64,000 nucleotides of DNA from Streptomyces roseifaciens (GTDB lineage Bacteria > Actinomycetota > Actinomycetes > Streptomycetales > Streptomycetaceae), in the NCBI RefSeq assembly GCF_001445655.1, contig NZ_LNBE01000004.1:1612001-1676000 (forward strand), read 5' to 3'. The notes beneath the pieces were generated by a model. The model saw only the letters and a program-made list of their open reading frames with translations, did not search any database and was not told the DNA's origin. The translations under genes were made by a program, and so were the position numbers. Shown here piece by piece: positions 8,447 to 16,216 of the stretch. Within the stretch, counting starts at the first letter, position 1. Every line of letters starts with the position of its first letter.

Positions 8447-8801
8447 TCAGAGGGATACGCCCGCGAGTCGGGCGGACCAGGGATTCTCGGTGAGTGGTGT
8501 CTGGGCTTTCACTTCGGTGAGTACGGAGAGGCGGGCGGTCTTCCAGGTCGCGCCGTATTCCTTGGTGAGGACGTGGCCGCCACGGGCGGCGCGGAAGAGC
8601 CGGCCGTCTTCGGCGGTGCCGAAAATGCTGCCGATGTGATCTGTCACCGATCGCGATCACCCGGCATTCGAAGGCCGGCCCGGGGCGCTTCGTGGGGTCG
8701 CCGTAGCGCCCGATGCCGTAGGCCGATTCTGCCTGGGCAACTGAACGGCGAAAATGCGTGATGCGCTTGCCCGTGCCAGGGTGATTGAGGACCCGCCCCA
8801 C
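8447..8801 (-). pseudogene. Small unknown gene, probably frameshifted
   Basis: The last 65 codons (8647 to stop 8447) read HIGSIFGTAEDGRLFRAARG, then a mixed segment ending AGVSL, and look like real protein. Upstream, another frame gives SAYGIGRYGDPTKRPGP followed by ECRVIAIG and runs into it at about 8650, where GGTGACAGATCAC is read in both frames. One base shift would join them into a protein of about 115 residues. I do not recognise the family. It may also be a short intact gene starting at GTG 8647. It faces left, convergent with the SnoaL-like gene. Confidence 0.4.
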
Positions 8802-8823
8802 TCACCCAGGAAGAGTGATCCTG

Positions 8824-9012
8824 ATGGGCATCAAGGACGAGATGCAAGCCAAGGCGCAGCAGGCCAAGGAAAAGCTGCAAAGCAAGCAGGGCGAGGCGAA
8901 GCAGCGCGGCCAGAGCGAGCAGGAGCGCCTGCGCCAGAGTGCCGACGAGGCGAGGCAGCAGGGCCAACGGTCCTTCGACGACATCCAGGACGACATGGAC
9001 GACCGCCGCTGA
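8824..9012 (+). CDS. Small hydrophilic Gln/Lys/Glu-rich helical protein
   Basis: A 62-residue, highly charged protein. It has an almost continuous amphipathic helix of Ala, Gln, Lys, Glu and Arg (residues 5-50) and an acidic end (FDDIQDDMDD). There are no cysteines, aromatic core or membrane segment. It resembles the small CsbD-like or general-stress, LEA-like proteins of actinobacteria in composition, but no motif fixes the family. ATG 8824 follows AGGAAGAG; an in-frame ATG at 8785 is possible. A perfect 16-bp hairpin follows 20 bases after the stop, so it is a monocistronic unit. Confidence 0.7.
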   Translation: MGIKDEMQAKAQQAKEKLQSKQGEAKQRGQSEQERLRQSADEARQQGQRSFDDIQDDMDDRR

Positions 9013-9032
9013 CATTGCCGACTACGTGACTT

Positions 9033-9072
9033 GGCCTGCACCACCACCACAAGCACGGTGGTGGTGCAGGCC
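9033..9072 (+). terminator. Strong hairpin terminator
   Basis: Two 16-base arms, GGCCTGCACCACCACC and its complement, are separated by 8 bases and lie 20 bases after the small hydrophilic gene. No T-run follows. The following stretch 9073-9435 contains no gene I can support and presumably holds the promoter of the kinase gene. Confidence 0.75.
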
Positions 9073-9435
9073 TGCGTGATGAGCTTCAGCAGTCGGGGCC
9101 CCTTCGTCGGCGGCCGGAGATCCCAGGGCAGTGCCGGGTCGGGCCGGGTGAGGGCCGCGGTGGTCCTGGCGGTGGTGGCTGCTCGAAGCCCGTCACACCG
9201 GGCGGCCGGTGGAGAGCGGGCAGGCTGTTCAGAGTTTCTGAGCCCCCTGAACATGCCCGATCCCAACCCGGACAGGACACCGGCCAAAGCTGCTCCGGCC
9301 ACCGGCGTGGGCGAGGCGGGGTCGTTCTAGCAACAGGCAGCGAGGGAGCGGGAGTTGATGCTTTCCATATTGACGGACGAATCGTGTCGGTGAGCCTCTT
9401 TCTGCTACGGTCATCCGTTCGCCGAGGAGGTCGTG

Positions 9436-10293
9436 ATGAACGGATTTCTGCCTGTTGCTGCCCAGGTGGATCTACGCCGTCAGCCGGTGGAAGACGTGCT
9501 GGAGCGCGTGGAAGAGGCCCTGCACGTGCGATTGGTTCGGGAGGCGCTGGTACGCAAGCGCCGTTCCTTGGGGGGCCGTACGGAGCGGGGTACGTGGGTG
9601 CGTATCGAGCGGCGGGGATTCGAGCGGATCGGCCCGCAGGGCTGGAACGGGACCGAGGCCGCTGCCGTGCTGCAAGGGGTCGCGATGCCCGAGTGGTACC
9701 AGGGCGTGGCGTGGCGCGAGCCGGGCGAGCCGGTGATGTGGCGCGCGGATGAGCTGGAGCTCATTCCGTCGCCGTCTGTCGGCAAGGGCGCACTGGTGCT
9801 CGAAGACCCGGGCCTGCCGGACGAGTGGTGGGAGGCGCTGAACGCCTCGCTGGACGCGCTTGCCTCACAGCAGACGCCGCGGATCGCGACACCGGACACG
9901 GTGACGATCACGCAGGAGCAGGTGACCCAGACCCTCGGGGCGGTCTTCCCCGGGGTGGCCGATACGCGGATCGAGCGGTGGGCGCCGGCTCATGCGGATC
10001 TGACGTGGGCCAACGTGATGGGACCGGAGTTCTCCCTCATCGACTGGGAGGACTGGGGCATGGCGCCCCGGGGCCTGGACGCCGCAACGCTGTGGGGCAA
10101 CGCGCTTGCCGTCCCGGGGCTCGCGCACCGCGTCCACCAGGAGCGGCGTGCGGACTTGGAGAGCCGGGACGGCAAGTTGATGTCGCTGTTCTTCCTGTCG
10201 AAGATCGTCGGACCCTACGCGTACGAGGAGGATCCGCTGCTGGTGCCGTCCCGGAAGGAGGCCGAACGCCTGGTGGCCGAGCTTCAGCTCTGA
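9436..10293 (+). CDS. APH-fold small-molecule kinase-like protein
   Basis: A 285-residue protein of the aminoglycoside phosphotransferase/choline kinase fold. The catalytic loop is HADLTWANV (His-x-Asp-x4-Asn, about residues 188-196) and the metal-binding segment is LIDWEDWG (about residues 203-210), so the active site looks intact. The N-lobe is short and lacks an obvious glycine loop. The family phosphorylates antibiotics, sugars, amino acids or proteins; with no resistance genes nearby I would not call this a resistance enzyme. RBS GAGGAGG (9424-9430) fits ATG 9436 better than GTG 9433. Its end overlaps the end of the convergent frameshifted gene by about 10 bases. Confidence 0.78.
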   Translation: MNGFLPVAAQVDLRRQPVEDVLERVEEALHVRLVREALVRKRRSLGGRTERGTWVRIERRGFERIGPQGWNGTEAAAVLQGVAMPEWYQGVAWREPGEPVMWRADELELIPSPSVGKGALVLEDPGLPDEWWEALNASLDALASQQTPRIATPDTVTITQEQVTQTLGAVFPGVADTRIERWAPAHADLTWANVMGPEFSLIDWEDWGMAPRGLDAATLWGNALAVPGLAHRVHQERRADLESRDGKLMSLFFLSKIVGPYAYEEDPLLVPSRKEAERLVAELQL

Positions 10294-10732
10294 CGGTGTG
10301 AGTGGAGGGTGCGGAAATATCGGCTGACGGCGAAGGTGTCCACCTCGGCGCCCAGGGCTTGGACCAACTGGGTCAGGTGTCCGGGGTCGTCGGTGCCGAC
10401 CGCCATCGTGGAGGCGCTGGGCAGTGGAACGCGGTCCGGAACGCCGCCTGTGTGCGGGATAGATCCCTGTGAGGAGGTCGCAGGAACGGCCGAGGGTCGA
10501 ACTCCTCCCACACCTTCCTGTGGCCGCCACCGAAGGGGCTCATGCCCCAGGTCTCGTCTACCTTCCAGGCGGTGCGCAGGACGGTGGTGGCGTCGAGGAG
10601 GTCGATGCCCACGAGGAACCCGGCCCGGACCATCAAGACGTCCGGAGACGGCAGGTCGTCCACCTGGACCCTGCCGAGCGACCGGGTATCCCAGGCGGCC
10701 CCCAGGATTCCGCGAACGTGCAGGTCAGGCAT
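10284..10732 (-). pseudogene. Frameshifted hypothetical gene
   Basis: From ATG 10732 a protein-like frame reads MPDLHVRGILGAAWDTRSLG through WGMSPFGGGHRKVWEEFDPR, then loses quality near 10440. An overlapping frame continues with LPSASTMAVGTDDPGHLTQ to the stop at 10284. Joined by one frame change it would be about 148 residues, soluble, with no motif I recognise. The shift lies between about 10425 and 10460. It could be a sequencing error, but it sits beside other decayed genes in the island, so genuine decay is likelier. Confidence 0.45.
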
Positions 10733-10757
10733 GAAGGAGTCGCCTCAACCAGGACTC

Positions 10758-10837
10758 TCTTGAAAACCGTCGTGGCAGCGATGTCACCGAGGATTCGAAT
10801 CCCTCAGCCTCTGCCAGCCCTGCGTCAGCGCAGGCCA
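10758..10837 (+). repeat. attR-like partial tRNA-Ser copy
   Basis: This block matches 77 of 80 bases of 7096-7175: the anticodon loop, variable arm, T arm and acceptor 3' strand of tRNA-Ser plus 21 following bases. The 5' half of the tRNA is absent, so it cannot be a functional tRNA. It marks the right end of the integrated segment. Confidence 0.8.
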
Positions 10838-11339
10838 TACAGGGCTGTCGTTGGTTCCGGGCGGTGTGCCCCTGGCCGCGCCACCGACGAGTCTCGTGGG
10901 TCTGCTCGCATCGTGCGGCACGGCCGACGGCCGGCGGGACGCCTGGGTGGACGGCTGGGTGGACGGCTGGGTGGACGAAGAGAACCCCGGGCTTGTGGAA
11001 GTGGCCAACGTGGGGTGGTTCGCGCTCGCCTAGGCTGGACGACGCGCGCCACCGGACGTTCGCGGATGCCTGGTGACAGTACGTCCGGCGCCACACGGGC
11101 TGAGCGTCGCGCCGTCCCGGGTCTGCTTGCCGCGCTCCATGCGCGACAGCCCCACCAGATGTTTCGGGTGGGCCCTCGGCCCTTGTTGACGAGGTGCGTC
11201 CGGGCCCGGCTCGACTGTTGCCTGACGGTTGTTCAGTGCCGGCGGCCACCGGTTCGGAAGCGGCTCGGGCCGGCGCCCGTTGTGGGTGCCGGCCTTGGGG
11301 CGCGGAGCGGTGTGCGGGGTTGTGGGGGAGGCGGCCCGG
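10838..11339. other. Non-coding stretch right of the island
   Basis: No convincing gene. It contains three 12-bp repeats of TGGGTGGACGGC at about 10946-10980 and GC-rich unstructured sequence. One plus-strand frame (10851-11033) ends plausibly in LVEVANVGWFALA but has no matching start or family. It may be more eroded gene material. Confidence 0.4.
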
Positions 11340-12875
11340 TCAGGCGGCCGGTACGGCTTCCTCCTCCGGGGTGGCGGCGGTCTCGGCCGGGGTCCCGGCC
11401 TTGTCGTCGCGCATGACCACCACGGCGAGCAGTGCGGCGGCCAGGACGCCGATCGCGCTGAAGGTGAGGGTGGTGGACATCGAGGCGGTGAAGGCGTCCT
11501 TGGCGGCCTGGATCAGGCCCGCGTCGCCCTGGGCGACGGACAGCGCACCGCTGATCGACTGCTTGGCCTGCTCGGGGGTGCCGGCAGGCATCTCCGCGGA
11601 GAAGGTGCTGGTGAGCAGCGTGCCGAGGATAGCGATGCCGAGGGCGGTGCCGGCCTGCTGGATGGTGTCGTTCAGGGCGGAGCCGACGCCGGCCTTTTCG
11701 GCGGGGATGGTCGCCATCAGGGCGCCCACGGCAGCCGGCATGGCCATGCCGGCGCCGAGGCCGAGCAGGCCGAGGGCGACCGACGGGACGGTGAAGCCGC
11801 TGTCGGTGGTGACGGTGGTCAGCAGGCCGAAGGAACCCGCCATCAGGAGCATGCCGGCCAGGATCAGCCAGCGGTAGCCGACCTTGGTGGCGAGCTTGGC
11901 GCCGGCGCCGTTGCCGATCAGCGCGGCCACGGCCAGCGGGGTGAACGCCAGACCGGCCTTGACGGGGGAGTAGCCGAGGACCGACTGGAGGTACTGGGTG
12001 AGGACCAGGAGCAGACCGCCGTTGCCGATCTGGACCAGGGCCAGCGAGATCGAACCGCCGGTGAAGTTGCGGTGCTTGAAGAGGACCAGCGGGACCATCG
12101 GCGAGGCGGTGATGTTCTCCCAGACCACGAAGCCGGACAGGGAGACGACGGCGACGGCGAGGGTGACCAGCCCGCGGCCCTCGAAGGCGCCGTGCTGCGG
12201 GATCTCGACGATCCACCAGACCAGGGCGGTCATGCCGACGGCGGAGAGGACGGCGCCCAGCGGGTCGGGCTTCTGCCAGGGGGCCTTGGACTCGGGCATC
12301 AGCAGCAGACCGGCCGCCACGGCCAGGACGACGACCGGGACGTTGATGAAGAAGATGGAGTGCCAGGAGAAGCGGTCGATCAGGACGCCGCCGAGGACCG
12401 GGCTGCCGACCAGGCCGAGCATCGACACCGAGCCCCAGGCCGCCATCGCCTTCGGGCGCTCCTCCTCGTCGAAGACCGTGATCAGGATCGACAGCGTGGA
12501 CGGCATGATCAGCGCACCGCCGACGCCCATGGCCACGCGGACGGCTATGACCTCGCCCGGGGTGGTGCAGAACACCGCGGCCAGCGACGCCGCCCCGAAG
12601 AGCAGCAGACCGACGATCATCACCTTCCGCCGGCCGAACCGGTCACCGAGGCTTCCCGAGGTCAGCAGCAGACCGGCGAAGACCAGCACGTAGGAGTCGA
12701 GGATCCACTGGATCTGCTGGGGGCTCGCCCCGATGTCCTCGGTCATGGCCGGCACGGCGACGGTCAGCGCCATGCTGTCGACGACCAGGACCAGCGTGCT
12801 GAGGCACAGCACGATCAGGATCCACCAGCGGTGCGGACTGCGGGTCTCCGACCCTGCTGCGACTGCGGCTGCCAT
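11340..12875 (-). CDS. DHA2-family (14-TMS) MFS drug exporter
   Basis: A 511-residue proton antiporter of the EmrB/QacA type. Fourteen hydrophobic segments can be counted. Motif A is GDRFGRRKVMIVG after TMS2, and motif C (GSPVLGGVLID) lies in TMS5; an Asp occurs in TMS1 (VLVVDSMAL). Length and order are normal. ATG 12875 has GGAAAG upstream. The TetR gene starts 148 bases away on the other strand, with a 36-bp near-perfect palindrome between them, so the exporter is presumably repressed by that TetR and induced by its ligand. The last 30 residues are a cytoplasmic Ala/Glu/Pro tail. The substrate is unknown. Confidence 0.9.
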   Translation of the reverse strand: MAAAVAAGSETRSPHRWWILIVLCLSTLVLVVDSMALTVAVPAMTEDIGASPQQIQWILDSYVLVFAGLLLTSGSLGDRFGRRKVMIVGLLLFGAASLAAVFCTTPGEVIAVRVAMGVGGALIMPSTLSILITVFDEEERPKAMAAWGSVSMLGLVGSPVLGGVLIDRFSWHSIFFINVPVVVLAVAAGLLLMPESKAPWQKPDPLGAVLSAVGMTALVWWIVEIPQHGAFEGRGLVTLAVAVVSLSGFVVWENITASPMVPLVLFKHRNFTGGSISLALVQIGNGGLLLVLTQYLQSVLGYSPVKAGLAFTPLAVAALIGNGAGAKLATKVGYRWLILAGMLLMAGSFGLLTTVTTDSGFTVPSVALGLLGLGAGMAMPAAVGALMATIPAEKAGVGSALNDTIQQAGTALGIAILGTLLTSTFSAEMPAGTPEQAKQSISGALSVAQGDAGLIQAAKDAFTASMSTTLTFSAIGVLAAALLAVVVMRDDKAGTPAETAATPEEEAVPAA

Positions 12876-12934
12876 CGGGCTTTCCTTTCGGGTTGCGCAC
12901 GCTGTTCCGGCGATGCGCACACTGTTCCGGGCGA

Positions 12935-12970
12935 TGCGAACACCGTACGCTGATGCGTACAGTGTTCGCA
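12935..12970. promoter_or_regulatory. Probable TetR operator
   Basis: TGCGAACACCGTACGC, spacer TGAT, then GCGTACAGTGTTCGCA. The two 16-base arms are complementary except for one base. It lies midway between the divergent exporter and TetR genes. Partial copies (TGCGCACACTGTTCCG, GTACGCTGAATGCGCAC) flank it on both sides, which suggests more than one binding site. Confidence 0.75.
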
Positions 12971-13023
12971 ACCCATGATCCCTGTACGCTGAATGCGCAC
13001 AACGTACGCAAAGGAGCGACCCG

Positions 13024-13773
13024 ATGGCCGCCGACAAGAAGCCGCAGCCCATTCCCTCCGTCTGGACCCGCCGGCCGCGCAACGCGGAACAGCCCGGGCT
13101 GTCCCGGGACGCGATCGTCCGGGAGGCGATCGTGATGCTGGACGCCGACGGCATCGAGGCCCTGAGCATGCGGAAGCTGGCCGCCCGGCTGAACGCCGGA
13201 GCGACCTCCCTGTACCGCCACGTCGCCACCAAGGACGAGCTGATGGAGCTCGCCGTGGACGAGGTCTTCGGGGAGGTGGCCGTGCCGCCCGCCGACTCCG
13301 CGGACTGGCGGACGGCGGCCGCCCGGGCCGCCGCATCCTTCCGCGCGACGGCCCTGCGCCACCCGTGGCTGTCCTCGGTGCTGGGCCAGGCCGGTCTGGC
13401 CTACCTCGGCCCCAACCTGATGTCCTTCTCCAACCGGCTGGCGGCCCTGTTCATCAAGGCGGGCTTCCCCGAACCCACCCGGGCGATCGACTCCCTCATC
13501 GCGTACGTGATGGGCATGAGCAGCGCCGAGGCGGCCTGGCTGACCACGGTGGCCCGGTCCGGCGAGACGGAGGCCGGTCTCATCGCCCGCCTCATGCCCG
13601 ACGCCCAGCAGGCCGCCGAGGGCCACGAGAACCTGACCGAGGCTTACGCCGACGCCGCGACCGAAGCGCTCGACCCCGTCGGCTTGCGCGACTCCAAGTT
13701 CGTCTACGGGCTGGAGGTCATGCTCGACGGCCTGGCGCTGCGCCTCCCGGCCGGGCCGCCGCCCGCGGAGTGA
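13024..13773 (+). CDS. TetR-family regulator (TetR_C-type)
   Basis: A 249-residue repressor. The N-terminal HTH occupies about residues 28-72 (AIVMLDADGIEALSMRKLAARLNAG, then SLYRHVATKDELMELAVDEV). The C-terminal ligand and dimer domain is of the long tetracycline-repressor type. The N-terminal extension of about 25 residues, including VWTRRPRNAEQPGL, is common in this subgroup. RBS AAAGGAG precedes ATG 13024. Divergent orientation from a DHA2 exporter and the shared palindrome point to control of that exporter and of itself. The ligand is unknown. Confidence 0.9.
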   Translation: MAADKKPQPIPSVWTRRPRNAEQPGLSRDAIVREAIVMLDADGIEALSMRKLAARLNAGATSLYRHVATKDELMELAVDEVFGEVAVPPADSADWRTAAARAAASFRATALRHPWLSSVLGQAGLAYLGPNLMSFSNRLAALFIKAGFPEPTRAIDSLIAYVMGMSSAEAAWLTTVARSGETEAGLIARLMPDAQQAAEGHENLTEAYADAATEALDPVGLRDSKFVYGLEVMLDGLALRLPAGPPPAE

Positions 13774-13803
13774 CCCGGGCGCCGTTCGCCGCGGGCCGGG
13801 CAG

Positions 13804-15120
13804 CTAGCCGGAAGGGGTGGTCCGGGCTCTGCCGTGGCAGTACCGGCCGGGTTGCCGGGCCAGTGCTTCGACGCCTGCGACGCCTGCGACGCCTGCGACG
13901 GCTTCGACGACGGGGGCCGTGCCGTCCTCGGCGGCGAGGGCGGCACCGAGTGCGGCGGCTCGCGTGCGCCAGGCCGGTTCGTGGACCGCACGGGTGATGA
14001 GGGCTGCGAGGCGGTCCGCCGTCAGGTCCGCCATCGGCAGGACTCCGGGCGCGACGCCGAGGGAGCGGAGCCGCGCGGACCAGAAGGGCTGGTCGTAGAA
14101 GACGGGCACCGGGACGGCCGGTACGCCGGCGCGCAGGCCGGCCGCCGTGGTGCCGCCACCGCCGTGGTGCACCACGGCCGCGGTGCGGGGGAAGAGCCAC
14201 CGGTGGGACACCTCGCCGACGGTCAGGATGTCGTCGCTTTCGGCCTCCAGCCCTGACCATCCGGCCTGGACCACGCCCCGGACCCCGGCCCGGCGCAGCG
14301 CTTCGGTGCACACGGCCGACAAGTGCTCGCCGCGCGGCGACGGCATGCTGCCGAAGCCGATGAAGACCGGCGGCGGCCCGGCGGCGAGGAAGTCGGTCAG
14401 CCGCGGGTCCGGTTGCCAGGCGCTCGTCTCCTCGGGCCACCAGTAGCCCGCCAGCCGGTGCTCGGTCGGCCAGTCGTCCGGGCGCGGGACGACGTGCGGG
14501 CTGAATCCGTACCAGATCGGCCAGTTCCCGGCCAGGCGCCGGCGCGCGGTCCGGCTCAGCGGCGGCAGTCCCAGCTCCGCCCTCACCCACCGGACGGTCG
14601 ACGCGGCTTGGTGGTGGAACGCCCGCCAGAGGGCGCCGGAGACGAGACGGTTGCCCCAGCGTCCGGCGGAGCGGCGCCCGAGCGCCATCGGTGCGAAGTC
14701 CCCCGTCGGGGCGACGGGTTGCAGCAGCGCACCCGTACTGGGCATGCCCAGGCCGTCGGCAACCGCCTTGGCCAGCAGCGCCGTCTGCCCCGAGGCGATG
14801 ACGACGTCCGCGCCCTGCCGGACCGCCCGGAGGATGCCGTCCGCGAGGTCGGCCGTGTAAGCGGTCCCCTGCCTGGCGATCGTGAGCGTGCCCAGGGGGC
14901 CGTCCGCGCGGCCGGACAGCCTTTGCGCGCACGCTTCGTGCATGTCCCTGGGGTCCAGAGGGAGGCCGCGGAAGCCCAGCCCGCAGGCGCGGATCAGGCC
15001 GGCGAAGCGCGTGTGGGTGGCCACGGTCACGGCGTGGCCCGCCTGCTGCAGACGGGCCCCGAGGCCGGTGAACGGTGCCACGTCACCCGTGGAGCCGCTG
15101 GTGACGAGCAGGACGTGCAT
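13804..15120 (-). CDS. GT1-family glycosyltransferase (sterol/flavonoid UGT-like)
   Basis: A 438-residue GT-B fold enzyme. The N-terminus MHVLLVTSGSTGDVAPFTGL matches the start of the sterol 3-beta-glucosyltransferase and macrolide glycosyltransferase group. The nucleotide-sugar motif is visible as HHGGGGTTAAGLRAGVPAVP then VFYDQPFWSARL at about residues 310-345. The acceptor is unknown; targets in this group include sterol-like lipids, macrolides and rhamnolipid-type substrates. ATG 15120 is preferred over an upstream start at 15216 because the motif-bearing N-terminus starts there. Its last 30 residues contain VAGVAGVAGV from three 9-bp DNA repeats, probably a slippage-extended tail. No adjacent pathway genes indicate a product. 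Confidence 0.85.
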   Translation of the reverse strand: MHVLLVTSGSTGDVAPFTGLGARLQQAGHAVTVATHTRFAGLIRACGLGFRGLPLDPRDMHEACAQRLSGRADGPLGTLTIARQGTAYTADLADGILRAVRQGADVVIASGQTALLAKAVADGLGMPSTGALLQPVAPTGDFAPMALGRRSAGRWGNRLVSGALWRAFHHQAASTVRWVRAELGLPPLSRTARRRLAGNWPIWYGFSPHVVPRPDDWPTEHRLAGYWWPEETSAWQPDPRLTDFLAAGPPPVFIGFGSMPSPRGEHLSAVCTEALRRAGVRGVVQAGWSGLEAESDDILTVGEVSHRWLFPRTAAVVHHGGGGTTAAGLRAGVPAVPVPVFYDQPFWSARLRSLGVAPGVLPMADLTADRLAALITRAVHEPAWRTRAAALGAALAAEDGTAPVVEAVAGVAGVAGVEALARQPGRYCHGRARTTPSG

Positions 15121-15226
15121 GACGCCGACTCCCTCGCGAGGAAGGAAGGGAATGAAACGGGACAAACTATAGGGGTGCTGGGGCGTGGTCATGGGGAAGC
15201 GACCACGCGCAGCCACGCCTACTCGG

Positions 15227-15336
15227 CCCGCTTCAGTGCCACGACCTGCTTCAGTGCCACGGCCCGCTTCAGTGCCCCGGCCCGCTTCAGAGCCCCGGCC
15301 TGCCTCGGTTCCACGGCCCGCCTCAGTTCCACGGCG
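15227..15336. repeat. 18-bp tandem repeat, about six copies
   Basis: Six degenerate copies of CCTGCTTCAGTGCCACGG run through the gap between two minus-strand genes and into the last codons of the AhpD-like gene. Copies diverge towards the right. It is a slippage array; no regulatory structure is evident. Confidence 0.75.
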
Positions 15337-15868
15337 CGTTGAACGCCCGGCCGGGGACGGGCTTGGCGATGAGGGCGATCGGGATGAAGAAGTTGACCTG
15401 GCCGATCGCGATCATCAGGGTGGCGAGCGCCTTGGGGTCGTAGTGCTCGGCCACCTGGGCGTAGAGCTCGTCGGAGACCCGCTCACCGTGTGCGGAGGGC
15501 TGGAGGACGGCCTCCACCAGCGCGAGCGCGGCGCGCTCGGCACCGCTGAACCAGGGCGCGTCCTTCCAGGACGCCACCGCGGTGATCCGCTCCTCCGACT
15601 CCCCGGCCTTGCGCAGGAAACCCGTGTGCAGAACGGTCAGGTACGTGTTGCCGACGATCTGGCCGGCGCGCAGCTGGAGCAGGCTGATCGTGGTCCGCGG
15701 CACCGAACGGTTGCCGGTGGCCTTGAACAGCGCCGCCGAGACCTCGGCCAGCTCGGGGACGAGCTCCAGGGGGTCCACGGCCATCCGCGGGCTCGCCGGG
15801 ACCTCCGCAGTGATCGCAGCAGTCGCAGCAGTCGCAGCATTCGCAGTGATCGCACGCGCTTCCATCAT
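15323..15868 (-). CDS. AhpD/carboxymuconolactone-decarboxylase-like protein without redox cysteines
   Basis: A 181-residue all-helical protein of the AhpD-like fold. The diagnostic region reads LLQLRAGQIVGNTYLTVLHT, and the following helix has GESEERITAVASWKDAPWFS, both aligned with AhpD homologs. In those homologs the first stretch usually reads R.SQINGCAYCVDMHT. Here both cysteines of the CxxC are replaced (Asn and Leu) while the His is kept, so thiol peroxidase activity is unlikely. Residues 5-22 are an Ala/Thr repeat from GCAGTC DNA repeats. ATG 15868 has GAGGGAGA upstream. Function is unknown, perhaps a non-redox binding or lyase role. Confidence 0.8.
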   Translation of the reverse strand: MMEARAITANAATAATAAITAEVPASPRMAVDPLELVPELAEVSAALFKATGNRSVPRTTISLLQLRAGQIVGNTYLTVLHTGFLRKAGESEERITAVASWKDAPWFSGAERAALALVEAVLQPSAHGERVSDELYAQVAEHYDPKALATLMIAIGQVNFFIPIALIAKPVPGRAFNAPWN

Positions 15869-15952
15869 TGTCTCCCTCAGGGCTGCTTCATCATCGCTGT
15901 CACTGCACTGACGGATGGCGCCGGGGAAGTGTGACGGACGGGCGAAACTTTT

Positions 15953-16207
15953 TTATTTGCGGTGGCAGACGAACGTCTTGGTGCCGTCGTCACCGGTCTG
16001 GATCACGGCACTGGCGCAGCCCTCCGGGCACCGGGGCGGTGCGGCGTGGGCACTTCGCTGCCGGTCCGGGGGGTAGGCGCACACGGAGCAGTACCACGCG
16101 GGCTTGTACGGGTACGTCACGTCCCACCACATGGGATTGCGGCAGTGCGGGCACCTGACCAGAGGAGGGCCGTTCCGACCAGCGTTCATGGCGGCATGCT
16201 GCTCCAC
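15953..16207 (-). CDS. Small zinc-ribbon protein
   Basis: An 84-residue protein with seven cysteines: RCPHCRNP, YCSVCAYPP, RCPEGCAS and a terminal FVCHRK. The spacing suggests two zinc-binding knuckles plus an extra pair. The aromatic segment MWWDVTYPYKPAWYC is distinctive. The GTG start at 16207 lies 10 bases after the stop of the upstream gene, and ATG 16189 is an alternative. The two genes are almost certainly cotranscribed. I do not recognise the family; RNA, DNA or protein binding is a guess from the fold alone. Confidence 0.7.
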   Translation of the reverse strand: MEQHAAMNAGRNGPPLVRCPHCRNPMWWDVTYPYKPAWYCSVCAYPPDRQRSAHAAPPRCPEGCASAVIQTGDDGTKTFVCHRK

Positions 16208-16216
16208 CGGCCGGGG

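Larger units (their letters stand above)
7096..10837. mobile_element. Remnant tRNA-Ser-integrated genomic island (about 3.7 kb)
   Basis: The segment between the two 80-bp repeats carries only accessory-type content: fragments of a glyoxalase-fold gene and a YjbR-type gene, a SnoaL-like protein, a short Gln/Lys-rich protein, an APH-fold kinase, and a frameshifted gene. No integrase, excisionase, relaxase or replication gene is visible, so it cannot excise by itself. Base composition dips locally (for example 7795-7860, with runs such as ATTTTATTGCGAAATTAC), unlike the flanks. The outside neighbours are core genes. I infer an ancient integrative element eroded by deletion. Confidence 0.7.

Noticed and set aside
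9436..10293. Antibiotic resistance phosphotransferase
   Set aside because: Only the generic APH fold motifs are visible; no specific subgroup signature or linked resistance genes.
10758..10837. A second tRNA-Ser gene
   Set aside because: Only the 3' half is present; no D arm or acceptor 5' strand precedes it. It is an att duplication.
11229..12953. A 574-residue plus-strand protein opposite the exporter
   Set aside because: It is a high-GC mirror frame of the MFS gene (Gly/Asp/Gln-rich), with no family features.
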